Source: Orientallactaga sibirica (Eukaryota; Chordata; Mammalia; Rodentia; Dipodidae). Taken from it: 64,000 nt of DNA. Made by a program: the position numbers and the translations under genes. This document shows positions 10,145-21,755 of this stretch, piece after piece. The notes beneath the pieces were generated by a model. The model did no database searches, was not told the origin of the DNA, and saw only the letters and a program-made list of their open reading frames with translations. Where the stretch lies: the NCBI GenBank assembly GCA_036365145.1, contig JAEOAD010000034.1, forward strand, positions 19,745,501 through 19,809,500. Reading direction: 5' to 3'. The first letter of the stretch is position 1, and each line of letters opens with the position of its first letter.

Positions 10145-12600
10145 TTAATGGTTTATTTTTTTAATTGCCAGATAAGATTATATGTTTATTGTACACAGCA
10201 TTATTTTGAAGTATGTGTACATGTAGAATGATTACAACCTATGTAATTTTCTTATTTCACAAACTTTTTTGTAGTCATGGCATTTAAAAATATATTTGTG
10301 AGAGTTTTAAATACAATATTTTGCTATTAACTAGTGTCATCATATTGTGCAACAGAATTGTAGAAATTACTCCTAACTATAGTTCTATATCTTTTGATCA
10401 ACATCTTCCCAACCACGACCTTAACCCATGGTGACTACTATTCTATATGTTCATAATTTAACCCTTTTTTCTCAGATTCTACACTTAAGTGAGTCAAGGG
10501 AGATTTTCTCTTTCTCGCCTATTTAATTTAATATACTATCCTCTAAGGCTACGAATATTATTGCAAAAGACAGGATTTTTTTAAAATTAAAGTGGAATGG
10601 CATTCTATTGTGTATACCTACCACATTATTTTGGTCAGTTCTTCCATTGATTGGCATATAGGTTCATTTCATATTGTGCCTATTGTGAATAGTGCTACAT
10701 AATGAATGCAGGAGTCATCTATCTCTTATAAATACTGATTTCATCTTTGTATACTTACACCCAGGAGTAAGATTTCTAGATCCTATGGATGTTCTGATTT
10801 TATATTTTTCTGATTTAATTTTTTGAGGAATTACCATACTATTTTCTGTAATAGTTGTAATAATTTACATTCCCACCCATGATTGTATAAGGATTTCCTG
10901 TCCTTCATGTCTTTGACAACAGTATTTCTTGACTTTCTGATAATGATCATCTATCTTAATGAGGGTGAAGTAACCTCTCTTAATGTTTTTAGTTTGCATT
11001 TCCACAAAGATTGTTAAATTTCAACTTTTTTCCTGTACCTGATTGACTTTTACACAAATTCTATGGAAATATGCTTATTCATTTTTGAGTCAGGCTGTTT
11101 GTGTCTCATTAAGTTGCTTGTGTTTTGAATAGTGATTCTTCATCACATACATACCTTGTAAATATCTCTCCCATTTGAAGGTTGTCTTTATTATGCTGAT
11201 TTTTCTTTGCCTGTGCAGAAGCTTTGTAATCACAAACATATCTGTACATTTTGTTTCTGTTCATTTCAGTTTATGTCTAAAACATCATTGCCCAATCAAG
11301 GTTTTTTCTTCTACTTGATTGGCAACTTCACATCTTTATTTTGTTAAATCATTCTGAGTTGATTTTTATCTTTGGTATGTGATTTCATTCTTCTGTATCA
11401 GATATCCAGTGGTCTCAATGCTGCTGAAGAAGAATAGTTCTTTGAACAGTGTCTTTGCTTGGCACCATTATTGAAAATCAATTGACTATACACAATTGAA
11501 TTTATTCCTGGGGTCTCTATTATCAAACATTGGTATGTCTGAATTATGCCAGTACCACATACATGGTTTTCTTTCTTTTTTGGTTATTTATCTATCTAAC
11601 ATCTATCTATCATTTTTTTACATAGGCTATATAGTCTTATATGCCCTTACCTACACTGTCATTTCCCTGATGGCCCTCCTTATTAGGGTCCCTGGTATTA
11701 ACTATGGGGTAATTGTGGCCTCTGTCAGTTTCTGAGGGTGGGGCTGTGTCTCAGGATATTTCTACTGACCCTGTGTCTCTTATAGTCTTCCTGTGTCCTC
11801 TTCCACAACACTCCCTGATCCTTGGTGGGTGTGTTAGCAGTTTGTTTTAGTGTTGAGTTCGCTGTTGCCTCTGTATTAGTGTTACATATATTTTGAAATA
11901 AGTAATGTTCTCCACTCTTTCCCCCACCCCTCCTGATTGCTGTAGTTTTTCAGGGATTTTGTGGTTTCACACAAATATAGGGATGGCTTTCCTATTTCTT
12001 TGAAAAGGATCATAGTTATTTTGTTACAGATTGTATTAAATCTGATGATAGCTTTGTGTAATGAAGGCATTTAAATAATATTATTCTTCCTACCTAAGAA
12101 TCTGGGATAATTTCCCATTTCTTTATGAGTTCTTGTTCTCATAATCGTTTTGTATATTTTTACTTTGTAGGTCTTTCACTTCCTTGGTCACCTACTCAAA
12201 AATATTTCATTGTGGAGTGTATATGGCTTAACTGTTGCAAATGGGATTGCATTTGTCATGTCTTCTGGCTAGTTTGTTGTTAGGACATAGAGATGCTATG
12301 ATTCTACATGCAGATTTTGTATCCTTCAACATTCCTGAATTGATTTATTAATTTTCACAGATCCATAGGACTTTTTGGAGGATCCACAGTGCTTTCCATA
12401 TATAGGATCATGTCTGCAGGGATAATTTCATTTTTTTTTCTTTCTGCTGCGGATATCCTTTATTTCTTTATCTTGATTAATTTCTCTGGGTAGGACTTCT
12501 AGTATATTGAATAGAAGTTGTGATAGTGGGTATATTTCACTTATTTGTGATCATAGATGGTAAAAATAAGCTTTATAACTACTTAATAGTATGTTAGACA
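10145..12600 (-). mobile_element. Ancient L1, 3' end to reverse-transcriptase region
   Basis: A diverged old mammalian L1 (L1MA-like). From left to right it shows the 3'UTR (TTAATTGCCAGATAAGATTA, then the TATGTGTACATGTAG block) and the ORF2 C-terminal region (near 10600-10700, TTCTATTGTGTATACC and TGTGAATAGTGCTAC), continuing to about 12540. It is interrupted at about 11590-11880 by a younger L1 3' end. From about 12600 the sequence continues in the same order as a much younger L1. Confidence 0.8.
11590..11880 (-). mobile_element. 5'-truncated L1 3' end inserted in the ancient L1
   Basis: Matches the shared L1 3'UTR blocks (GGCCCTCCTTATTAGGGT; TCCTGTGTCCTCTTCC; CCTGATCCTTGG). The ancient L1 is recognisable on both sides. 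The duplication is not clear, so the ends are approximate. Confidence 0.7.
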
Positions 12601-13460
12601 TTGATTTGACCTATTTCTGTATGTCAAACCATGCCTACATCGTTGGGATAAAGCCTACGTCATCAAGGTGGATAATGCCTTTGATGTGTTGAATTCAATT
12701 TGCAAGGATTTTGTTCAGGATCTTTGCATCTAAGTTCATAAGGGATATAGGCCTATAGTTTTCTTTCCTTTTTTGCATCTCTGTCTGCTTTTGGTATTAG
12801 GGTGAGGCTAACTTCAAAAAAAGGTGTGGGCAGGATGCCCTGGTCTCTGGTTATGAGAAATAGTTTGAGAAAAATTGGCTTAAGTTTTTCAATGAAGGTT
12901 TGATAGAATTTAGCTCAAAGCCATCTAGTCCTGGACTTTTATTTTTGTGGAGGTTTTTGATTACTTTTTCAATATCCATGGATGTGATAGGTTTATTTAG
13001 GAGATTAATCTGTTCTGAGTTTAGTTTTGGCAAGTGGCATGTGTCTAGGGATTCATCCATTTCTTCCAGATTATTCAATTTTATGGAGTAGAGGTTTTGG
13101 AAGTATGGTCTGATGATTATTCCAATTTCATTGATGTCCATTGTGATATCTACTTTGATTTTGTTAATTTGAGACTTCTTTCTTTTTTGCTTGATCAAAT
13201 TGGACAGAGTTTGTCAATCTTGTTTATTTTTTCAAAAAACCAACTCGTTTCATAAATATTTAAAATTGTTTTTGTAATTTCCAATTCATTGATTTATGCT
13301 CTAATCTTGCTTATTTCTTTCTTTCTGAAGCTCTGTATTCCTCTTCTTTTTTTCCCCAGTGCTGTTAGGTGGAAAGTCAGGTTATTGATTTGGGATCTCT
13401 CTGTCTTTGTAATGAAGGCATTTAGCACTATGAATTTTCCACTTAGGGATGCCTTCATTG

Positions 13461-13474
13461 TGTTCCATAAGTTC
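13461..13474. repeat. Target-site duplication, left
   Basis: GTGTTCCATAAGTT, repeated exactly at 13870-13883. The second copy resumes the ORF2 sequence. Confidence 0.92.
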
Positions 13475-13869
13475 TTTTTTTTTCTGTTCATTTTTTTAAT
13501 TGACAACTTCTTTACTTAGATACAAAAAACACCTATTTCCCTCCCCTCCCCCCATTCCACTTTAGAACTTAATGTCCATCATATCCCCTCCCTCTCTCCA
13601 TTAGTCTCTCTTTTAGTTTGAGGTCACCATCTTTTTCTTCTATTATGAGGGTCTTGCGAAGATATTGCTAGGCACTGCAAGGTCATGGATATCGAGGCCA
13701 ATTTCTGTCTAGGCAGTTGCATTGTAAGAAGTCATACCCTTCCTTTGGCTCTTCCATTCTATCTGCTCCCTCTTCCTCAATGGTCCCTGAGCCTTGGAGG
13801 GTGTGACAGAGGTGTTTCAGTGCTGGGCACTCCTCCATCCCTTCTTCTCAGCACTATGTTGCCTTTTGG
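13475..13869 (-). mobile_element. 5'-truncated L1 3' end (type B) inside L1 copy 2
   Basis: A 395-bp element with the A tail on the left and AATTAAAAAAATGAACAG on the sense strand before the tail. The same unit recurs at 36305-36680, 37090-37880, 45340-46195 and 50240-50505. An exact 14-bp duplication at 13461-13474 and 13870-13883 interrupts the ORF2 sequence at a known point. Confidence 0.9.
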
Positions 13870-14710
13870 GTGTTCCATAAGTTTTGGTAGGTTATGTTTT
13901 CATTATCATTAAATTCTAGGAATTTTACAATTTCTTTTTTGATTTCTTTCATTCATTGTTTAACTGTGTGTTGTTTGGTCTCCAGGAACTGGTGGAGTTC
14001 TTGATATGTCTCTTGTTAATTTCTAGCTTTAAAGCATTGTGATCTGACATGATTCAGGAAGTTACTTCAATTTTCCTGACTTTATGGAGGCATTCTTTAT
14101 AGCCTAATGTGTCATCAATTTTGGAGAAAGTTCTATGGGCTGCTGAGAAGAATGTATGTTCTGTCGATGTCTATTATGTCTAATTGATCTGTGATGTTGT
14201 TGAGCTCTATTATTTCACTGTTGATTTTCTGCTTGGATGATAGTGGAGTATTAAAGTTTGTGACTATGATGGTGTTGGTGTTTATTTCTGTTTTGTTGTC
14301 AGCAGATTTTGATTTATAACTTGCATCTGTGTTTGGGGATCATGTTGGATCATTGCCTTGATGAGTAAGAAGTGGCTTTATTTGTCCTTTTTGATTACTT
14401 TTAGTTTGAAGTCTATTTTAGCAGATATTAATATAACAATACCCGATTTTTTAAAATTTCCATTTGCTTGGAATATCATTTTCCATCCTTTCACCCTGAA
14501 GAGGTATCTATCTTTAGCGTTGAGGTGGGTTTCTTGAAGACAGCAGATAGAAGGGTCCATTTCTTTGATCCACTCGGATAACTTGTGTCTTTTGAGACCA
14601 TTAATATTTAAGGTTATTACTGTGAGGTTTGAATTAATCCCTGCCATGATGAGGTGTTTTATGGGGTTTGGTGCTTTCTTATGTTTCGTACTATGTTGAG
14701 CCTGGTATGG

Positions 14711-16099
14711 TTTGAGTTATTGTGATCGTCTTTTTGTTGGCTCTTGAGATTTGTTGTTTGAATGTTCTGTGTGGAGTAGTCGCTCAAGTATTTTCTGTAG
14801 GTTTGGCTTTGTCTTTTTATACCCATAGAGTTGACATTTTTTCATGGAAAGTTTTCCTTTTACCCTCTATTATGAGGGATATTTTTGCTAGGTAGTGTAG
14901 CTTGGATTTGAAGCCATAATTTTTTTAGATTTTGAATTGTTTACATTCCAGGCCCTTCTGGCTTTCAGGGTTTCCATTGAGAAATCTGACATAATTCTGA
15001 TGGGACTGACTTCGTATGTTGTAAGTTGTTTCTTTCTTGCTGCTTTTAAGAATCTCTGTTTGTTTTCATTGTTAAGAGTTTTAACTATGATGTTTCTTCT
15101 TTGGTCCTTTCTGTTTGGTGTTCTGTAGGCTTCTTATATCTAAATCGTCCTCTGTTTTTAGAGACTGGGGAAATTATCTTCAACAATTCTGTTTAATATG
15201 TTTTCTGTGCATCTAGCCTGGATTTCCTCTCCTTCTGGTATATCCATGATTCAGATGTTTGGTTGTTTAAGGATATCCCATAGTTCCCTCATATTTTGTT
15301 CACTTGATTTTTTGAACTTAGTGAACATTTTGGCCTCCCAATCAATTTCTTCTGTCTTGTCTTCCAGGTCAAAGGTTCTGTCTTCCACATGAGCAACCCT
15401 GTTAGTGAGGGATTCTGGAGAGGTTTTTATAAGTTTTATTCATTTTTTTCCCCTGTTCTGTTTTTTTATCACGTCCACCCCTTTTTTGAGGTACAATTAT
15501 GGTTTGAGTTCTGATTTTCTTGATGCTTCGTGGAATTCATTCTTACATTTGATCAAGTCTTCATCAAGCTTAATCAATTGGGTGTTGAGATCTTTTGTTT
15601 CTTTTTTATTTTTTCTTTTTGGTTTTTCAAAGTAGGGTCTCACTCTTGTCCAGGCTGGAATTCATTATGTAGTCTCTGGGTGGCCTCAAATCACTGTGAT
15701 CCTCCTACCTCTGGGGTAGGTATTAAAGGGATTAAAGCCATGCACCACCATGCCCGCCTAGATCTTCTATTTCTTGCCTCACCTGCAATTCATTCATATC
15801 TCTTTTTGAGGGTTCTAATGTTTAAGCCTACTGTCAAAAGCTGAATGCTCTAAGATACCTTTCTGTTCAATTTCATTGATATGATTGTTGGTTCTTTGAT
15901 TGTTTCCTTGCAGGTTAGTGATTCTATTGATCAGGGTCTCATTTGTTGTTGTGTTTTCATTTTGGGATTGAAGTTCTAGTGATTTCTCTATGATTTCATT
16001 CGTGGCTTCCATTGTAGGGGTAGACTCCTTGGTGGAGATCTCTCAGTTTGCTGATTTTCATTGACTTTTGTGTGCGTGTGTGTGCTGTGGTCTACCCAT
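14711..16099 (-). pseudogene. L1 copy 2 ORF1, broken
   Basis: The start codon is at 16099 in the context ATGGGTAGACCACAG, as in copy 1. The piece 15815-16012 is N-terminal and coiled-coil-like, rich in Asn, Glu, Ile and Thr. The RRM-like and C-terminal regions align with copy 3 between about 15400 and 14800 but are broken by frameshifts. A minus-strand B1 at 15616-15775 splits the coiled-coil part. The left end is approximate. Confidence 0.75.
15616..15775 (-). mobile_element. B1 SINE inside L1 copy 2
   Basis: Reverse-complement B1: T-rich tail side on the left, then AGGGTCTCACTCTTGTCCAG, GGCCTCAAATCACTGTGATC, and GCCATGCACCACCATGCCC on the right. Moderately diverged. Confidence 0.9.
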
Positions 16100-16390
16100 T
16101 TTACAGAGACTCTGTTTTATTGAGGAGGAAGTAAGTTTTGTACTTTGACCTATGTACCCTCTGACTCAGGTCAACAGGGATGCTAGTACCCAGTGGCCAG
16201 TGAGGATACCAGAGCAAAAGGCCTGATTCCACAGCCCACACAGGGACCAGACATCCCCAAGAAAGGCACATGGGAAAAATGGGACTTACTGGGACCAGGG
16301 AACTGGGAGGAGCTGGGTAACAGGAATCTTACCTATTCACTACGCCTGGCCACACACTGTCTGTCACAGGGAACTGGGAACAGTGAACTT
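16100..16390 (-). promoter_or_regulatory. L1 copy 2 5'UTR
   Basis: Aligns with the proximal 5'UTR of copy 3 (shared GAGGAGGAAG and CAAAAGGCCTGATTCCA blocks) and ends in about one diverged monomer with the GGGAACTGGGAGGAGC core. Shorter than in copy 3, so probably 5'-truncated. Confidence 0.7.
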
Positions 16391-16935
16391 CAAAATTGTT
16401 TTTATGCTGACAAATAAAATACAAAAATTAAATATATCTTGAGGTACCACTTGATATTTCAATATGTACATAATATAATTAAATATATTATTCAGGATAA
16501 ATATACTAAAATATTTATCTTCTCATTATGATGGCAATGTTCAAGGTAATTTATTTGGGCTTTAAAGATTTTTTTTTTTTATTAAGTAGAAACTTTGTCT
16601 GGACCCATTGTGTGTTAGTACCATCATTTTCCTCCTTCCTACCCCATTTGTTGGGGACACTCCTCAGTAGGATTGCTGGTATTCCCCCTGGTGTTGTGGG
16701 TTATGAGATATGACAGCATCAGTAAGTTGTTATAAGGGTGGGGGATACCTCTGGACATTCCCACTCTGTGGCTCTTACAATCTATCTACCCCTTCTTCCA
16801 CAAAATTTCTTGAGACATGGTGGGTGTGCTTTCAGCTTACTTTAGTGTTGTGTTCTCTTCGAGCTTTTAGAGATATGCAGTATACAATGGTTACCTATAG
16901 CCATTCTGCTGTGCAGTGGGTCCTAGAATTTCCAG
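16391..16935 (-). mobile_element. Ancient L1 3' end, split by a younger insertion
   Basis: 16391-16558 and 16875-16935 are the two halves of an old L1MA-like 3'UTR (TGACAAATAAAATACAAAAA; then AGATATGCAGTATACAATGG). The two halves join in the expected order once the 16570-16862 insertion is removed. Confidence 0.65.
16570..16862 (-). mobile_element. 5'-truncated L1 3' end (type C)
   Basis: About 290 bp of L1 3'UTR with the A tail on the left. It is flanked by an imperfect 11-12-bp duplication, GCTTTAAAGAT at 16559-16569 and GCTTTTAGAGAT at 16863-16874. Confidence 0.8.
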
Positions 16936-17010
16936 TGCATTTTTATCAGGAATTCACTGACAAATTGTTTCATGCTAATGTTATCCTTCCATTATATTGA
17001 TTATAACTAT

Positions 17011-17370
17011 GTTTATATGATGCTTTTATTGTGAACTTTGATGTATAAACACATTGCAAATTGTCATGTTGTTATCCAGTTATGTTCCCTCTTTATGTTG
17101 CCCCCTCACCCACTCCCTTTCCACTGAGGGCCCTCCTCTGTGGTGTTATAAGCATTCACTGTGAGGTAATAATTGCACCAGTCTCTTTGGGCAGGACAGT
17201 GCCTCAGATTACACCTTCCCATTCTGGGTCTCTTACATTCTTACTGCCCCCTATTCTTCAATGTTATCAGAGCCTCAAAGGGTATATTATAAGTTTCTGT
17301 TAGTGTTGCCCTCTCAGCAGCCTCTGATTATATGCTTTGAGAAGTTCTGGGTCTCCTCATTCTTGATGTT
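17011..17370 (-). mobile_element. 5'-truncated L1 3' end
   Basis: Contains the shared 3'UTR blocks (CCACTGAGGGCCCTCCTCTG; GGGTCTCTTACATTCTTACT). Ends are approximate and no duplication was found. Confidence 0.7.
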
Positions 17371-17902
17371 GATGGTTGTAAAAAAATAAGAGCATGAATC
17401 AAAGAAAAGGAGGACCTAAGAGATGAGACCAAAATTACAGGACTTCCAAGAAAGATGCTAATGAATGCAATACTAATTTTCTCTGTTGCCTTTCAGATAG
17501 CCTGACAAGGCTGGACCCAAATCCCCTATCTGGTCAAAATGTTGGGTTCTTGGGAGTTTAATGCTTGCAATGAGTACTTGGCAAAATCACATAGCAAGAA
17601 GAAGGCACAAAGACCTTATCAATCATACTCTGGTAATTTTGCATCTTTCAGAATTAAGAATAGGTGCATATGATGCTAACATATGCTTGAGGCTGAAATA
17701 AATCATAATATCTGCCTTTGGTGATTCAATGTGTAACTACATAATGAATTAAACCTTCAACGTTACAGTCTCAGTCTCCTTTACTTGTTTGTATTGATTT
17801 AGTGTCTGTATAATTTCATCCTGGTGCATATAAGTTACATTTCCATATATATTTTCTAAGTAAGATCCTTGTTTAGTCCAAGCTTATCCTTGTCTGCTAT
17901 GT
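17371..17902. other. No recognised feature
   Basis: Probably single-copy DNA. Confidence 0.4.
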
Positions 17903-17907
17903 ATGCC
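17903..17907. repeat. 5-bp LTR target-site duplication, left
   Basis: ATGCC, repeated at 18254-18258. Confidence 0.85.
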
Positions 17908-18253
17908 TGTTGAAGTCAGGTTCTCATTGCTGGCATAAATTACCTGTCCAAGAACAGATTTTTTGGGGGGAAGGTTTGTTTTTGTTTACAGACTTTAGTG
18001 GATGCTCCAGGATGGCAAGGAAAATGATTGCATGAGCAGGGGACAGACAACACTTCCTGGCCAACATCAGGTGGACAATAGGAACAGAAGAGTGTGCCAA
18101 ACACTAGCAAGGGGGAGCTGGCTGTAACACCATAAGCCCTCCCCCAACAATACTCTGCCTCCTGAAGGCATTAATTCCCAAATCTCCATCAGCTGGAAAT
18201 CTAGCAATCAAGCATACCTAAGTTTATGGGGGACACCTAAATCAAAACACACA
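17908..18253 (-). mobile_element. Solo LTR of a MaLR-type endogenous retroelement
   Basis: A 346-bp unit starting TG and ending CA, flanked by the 5-bp duplication ATGCC expected for ERVL/MaLR elements. Its reverse complement aligns with the LTRs at 43730 and 46276 (GTGTCCCCCATAAACTTAGG near one end, CAGCAATGAGAACCTGACTT near the other). No internal region is present, so it is a solo LTR left by LTR-LTR recombination. MaLR elements are non-coding. Confidence 0.85.
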
Positions 18254-18258
18254 ATGCC
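18254..18258. repeat. 5-bp LTR target-site duplication, right
   Basis: ATGCC, partner of 17903-17907. Confidence 0.85.
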
Positions 18259-19125
18259 TAATGAAGCAATAGAGTTGGTGTACCATAGTAAATTATTTCC
18301 ATGAATTAGCTTACATGAGAGTTACTTAATGATTTTCTCTTACTGAAAGAGTAGAGAACATGTTAATACAGGGGTGAGTGCACAGAGATGCCCAGGAGAA
18401 GGGAGGGGAGTAAAGAGTGAAGTTTTGAATGGAAAAGAGTTCATGACCTCCTGCTTCTTGATAGTGCATATGCATTCTGTGAGCACATACCTGGGGGAGA
18501 TTTTGGAGGAAAAGGGAGTGATGCAATGAATGAAAAGGGAAGGATGGTGTTTCTTGATGCGTGGTCCTCTGATGACTTTAGATCCTATGGAGTTTACATT
18601 GGGAGAAAAATCTGAGCAATCTACTTTTATGAGTGAATTTATCAGACAACTCACAATGTATCAGTTAACCACAGCTATATACAACCTTCCTACCATGGTA
18701 GTTTAAAACAAACACATGCTATTTTCCACAAGACTATTACTTGATAGGTTAGTTCTTTGAAATTAGCTGATCATTGTTGGGAAGTTCTTCTGGTATTCCT
18801 GGGACTGACATAATCAGCTGAGAGCTAGGTAATCTACACCCTTGGCTTTGGCAGCTACTTCTGCTTCACATGACTCAGCACCTAGACTACTCTTCATGTA
18901 TGCTCTTCTACATACTTATCAAATTATTTATTGCATCAATTTTTTTGTTATCCCAGTGAACAAAGTCAGCTATATAACTTATACTCAGAAACAATGACTT
19001 TACTTACAATGGTTTATAACCAAACTCATAATGTCTTAGTTTACAATGGTCATGAGAGTTGAGGAGTAGAAAAGTTTTTCCCATTCATGCCAATAATAGA
19101 ATGTGGGTTTGACACAATGTATACT

Positions 19126-19127
<2 letters not shown>
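18259..19127. other. Mostly unrecognised; possible old repeat at 18660-18900
   Basis: 18660-18900 resembles an old mammalian interspersed repeat (CCACAGCTATATACAACCTT, then GTAGTTTAAAACAAAC, later GGCAGCTACTTCTGC), but I cannot name it safely. The rest shows nothing. Confidence 0.35.

Positions 19128-19165
<38 letters not shown>
19128..19165. repeat. A38 homopolymer
   Basis: 38 consecutive A with no SINE or L1 body recognised on the left. Perhaps the tail of a very short retrocopy. Confidence 0.95.
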
Positions 19166-19167
<2 letters not shown>

Positions 19168-19799
19168 AGCAGGTTTAGGCAGTATATGTTCTGTACTTAC
19201 TGTGCGATGGTCTAGAGGACATGTGATGGACAAGTTACTCTATGAGTAGAAACATAATGAGTAGATTCACCTTGGGTATCACCCTGGGATGACTTAGCCT
19301 CATCAGGAGGACACCTTTATCTTTCAAGGCCTTGAGAGCCATGGGAGTGGTGACAACATTAAGTGACTTTGTGCAGAGGGCAAAAACAAAAAGAATAGAA
19401 TAAAAACACGGGTTAAGTTACTAAAGAATATGTGTGTATACCAAATCTAGCAAAGCAATTTTAGCTGAGTAGGGCTGACATCCTCATCTAATCATTGAGT
19501 GGGAGACTGGAGAATAACAAAATTTAAGTGTTCCTGGAATCCCTTGCATATTCCAAAGGAATTTGGGCTATTGTTATATGGAGATATGCCATTTATTTCT
19601 ATATATTTATTTATAAAGATTCATGCCTTGCAAAATAGGCGGCTACCAAGACATCTACCACTTAGGATAATTGCTTCTTTCTTGACTTAGAAATATTTTA
19701 GTATCATCAACTTGAATTTCAGTCTCATTACTTAGTGGTTTTTCATTCCTATATTTCTACAAAAAGTAGCATGGAAGAATTAGAAACTATTTTGCACTG
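19166..19799. other. No recognised feature
   Basis: Probably single-copy DNA. Confidence 0.4.
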
Positions 19800-19990
19800 G
19801 CATCAGGCCAACCTGAATCAGCATTCTCATTTTACATCTTAGTAGTATTTAATATTAACAAATTTGCTACCTGCTTGTCTCTTGATCTCATCTTTAAAAT
19901 TGGATTAACCACATCTTTTTAAATAAGCTTGAAGCTGAAGAAAGGATCAACAATACCTGACATATCACAGCTGTTCCAATAAACATACTC
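19800..19990 (-). mobile_element. MIR SINE fossil
   Basis: Shows the order of the MIR core in reverse (GCTACCTGCTTGTCTCTTGA, CATCTTTAAAATTGGATTAA, ACCTGACATATCAC, CAATAAACAT). Strongly diverged. Confidence 0.55.
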
Positions 19991-21538
19991 TTTTCCATTG
20001 TCAAATATATATATTTTACATGTCAACTAGTAGCCAAACATGGCCCTGTATTTACAGATTAAATAATCAATGAACAGAAAAAATATTTCATGCCTGACTT
20101 TCCTCTGTAAGATGTGCTTCTTGAATACATAACCGTGATGTGGGGATCATTGTAGACTGAAGTTTCTCTAGCATCAGCAAAGGATTTGAAGAAGTATGTA
20201 ATCTTAAACTAAATTGCTACTTTTTTTTTACTAGCATGGATTTTTTTTTTTTTTTTTTTAAATCAAAAGCAACTGAGTTTCCTTCTGAATAGCTATTTGT
20301 TATGTTATGGAAGAATGCCCGGGTGATTAATAGAAAGAATGTTAAAAAAAAAAAAAAAAGGAGAGAAAGAAAAAGATGGAGGAAATGGGAGGAGACAAAA
20401 AGCTGAAAAATAAAAGGCTCCTTTTTCAGTCTTTTCCACACTTTTTGCTTATTTCTCCTTAATAAATACTGTTGTTTTGTCTTGGAGATACTCCTGGGGG
20501 GAGTTGGAGAGGAAACAAAATGCAAGTATGGGCTGTGGTAAACTGGGACAGGGTAGATGCTGGAGGGGTGGCCTTTTAACTCCAATTCCTTCTTGGAATG
20601 AGATTACCTCTTCTACTTTTGTGTTTTTGAGCCTTCTGATTGATGACCAGCCCCAGATGCTCACATGTGTTCAGCTCAGATGCCACTCTCTCGCCTGTCC
20701 TCATCTCTCAACATGAGTACAAGGGTAATTTATCTTCCCCTGGCTGAACTCCACCAGGGAGCTCCAAACCCCCATTCTCCTCACCCACTGTGATCCTTAA
20801 CCTCTCACCACCCAAGCATTGCTTGTCCTCATCCTTTACTTTCAATCCTCGAGTTGCAGAATGTGTGGAAAATATTTGATTTTGGAGGGGGTCTGTTTTA
20901 GTAAATCAAAACATGTTGGTTCTACTTCCTTAGATTTTTAAAAGACCAGGTTGTCTTCAAAACAACAGAAAGAGGAACTGACACCAGAGGGACAGGGGAA
21001 GGGGAATGGGAGAGGAAAATCAGAGGATGAAGAAATTTGAAAAATTGAATTCAGGGTTAACATATTAGAAACTTGGCCTATATCTTATCTGTTTCTTGGA
21101 TCTCAGTTGTTGTATGAAATGAATATTGTCTTGAACTTTCAATGAAACTGTGACTGTATATTCTTGAACTAGAAATAGGCTTTCTCCTTCCTTGCGTACA
21201 TGACTCCATCTTCCTAATTGTTCTTTATTTGACACAGGTGTTATTCATCAGTAGAGGAATGCTCACACTATAATTCTGACCTCACTCACACATATAGGCC
21301 AAGTGGACTCTGGTGATCAAAGAAAGCCTGCATGCAAGGAAGTGAGGGGAGACAGCGTTAGCAGTTGGAAATTAAACCATTGTATATAATGGAGTATAGA
21401 AACAGGAATTATAAAGGGGATGAGAACATCTCCTTTATGGGAAGAAAGAATGTAAGGAGCACTATATTAGAGAGAGAAGTAAGAACTTAGGTGTGAACAA
21501 CATGTTGTAATGACTTTGGGATCAGGAATCATTAAAGC
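19991..21538. other. Mostly unrecognised; homopolymer runs
   Basis: T runs at 20221-20229 and 20241-20259 and an A run at 20345-20359. No gene signal: short ORFs on both strands lack any recognisable domain. Confidence 0.4.
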
Positions 21539-21549
21539 TAGTTAAACAG
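21539..21549. repeat. Target-site duplication of the DIP SINE, left
   Basis: CTAGTTAAACA, exact match at 21745-21755. Confidence 0.9.
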
Positions 21550-21744
21550 GGGTGGGGAGATTGCCTGAAAAGCCTAAGGGCCAGGGATTGATTCCCTGTG
21601 GCCCATGTAAAGCCAGATGCAAAAGTGGCACATGGATCTGGAGTTCAGTTGCAGTGGATAGAGGCCCCAGCATGCCCATTCTCTCTCTATCTGCCTCTTT
21701 CACTCGCTCTCTCTCTCTCTCTCAAATGCACAAATAAAAGAATA
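21550..21744 (+). mobile_element. DIP SINE (tRNA-derived, B2 superfamily)
   Basis: Plus-strand copy with a tRNA-like head (GGGGAGATTGCCTGAAAAGC, then the B box GATTGATTCCC), the DIP body (AGCCAGATGC, TCTGGAGTTC, AGTGGATAGAGGCCCCAGC), a CT-rich stretch and an AATAAAAG tail. The head is shortened, so the A box is damaged. Exact 11-bp duplication CTAGTTAAACA at 21539-21549 and 21745-21755. Confidence 0.92.
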
Positions 21745-21755
21745 CTAGTTAAACA

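Larger units (their letters stand above)
12601..14647 (-). pseudogene. L1 copy 2 ORF2, broken and 3'-incomplete
   Basis: The start codon is at 14647. The piece 14378-14647 (89 codons) is the endonuclease N-terminus, with LNINGL at 13-18 holding catalytic N14, and LQETH with the catalytic glutamate at 39. Four residues after NGL are missing compared with copy 3 (NGLNSPIK), which moves that glutamate from its usual place at 43. The piece 12851-13198 covers the start of reverse transcriptase with a KSPGLDG-like block. Frameshifts and a 395-bp insertion break the frame. Confidence 0.88.
12601..16390 (-). mobile_element. L1 copy 2, 5' portion
   Basis: Minus-strand L1 with a 5'UTR (16390-16100), ORF1 (16099 to about 14711) and ORF2 from 14647 down to the reverse-transcriptase region. 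The last ORF2 third and the 3'UTR are missing. Instead the sequence runs in register into the ancient L1 at about 12600. It carries an L1 3' end at 13475-13869 and a B1 at 15616-15775. Similar in age to copies 1 and 3. Confidence 0.88.

Noticed and set aside
20217..20664. Overlapping 71- and 122-codon minus ORFs
   Set aside because: Low-complexity translation of T and A runs plus short chance frames, with no conserved feature.
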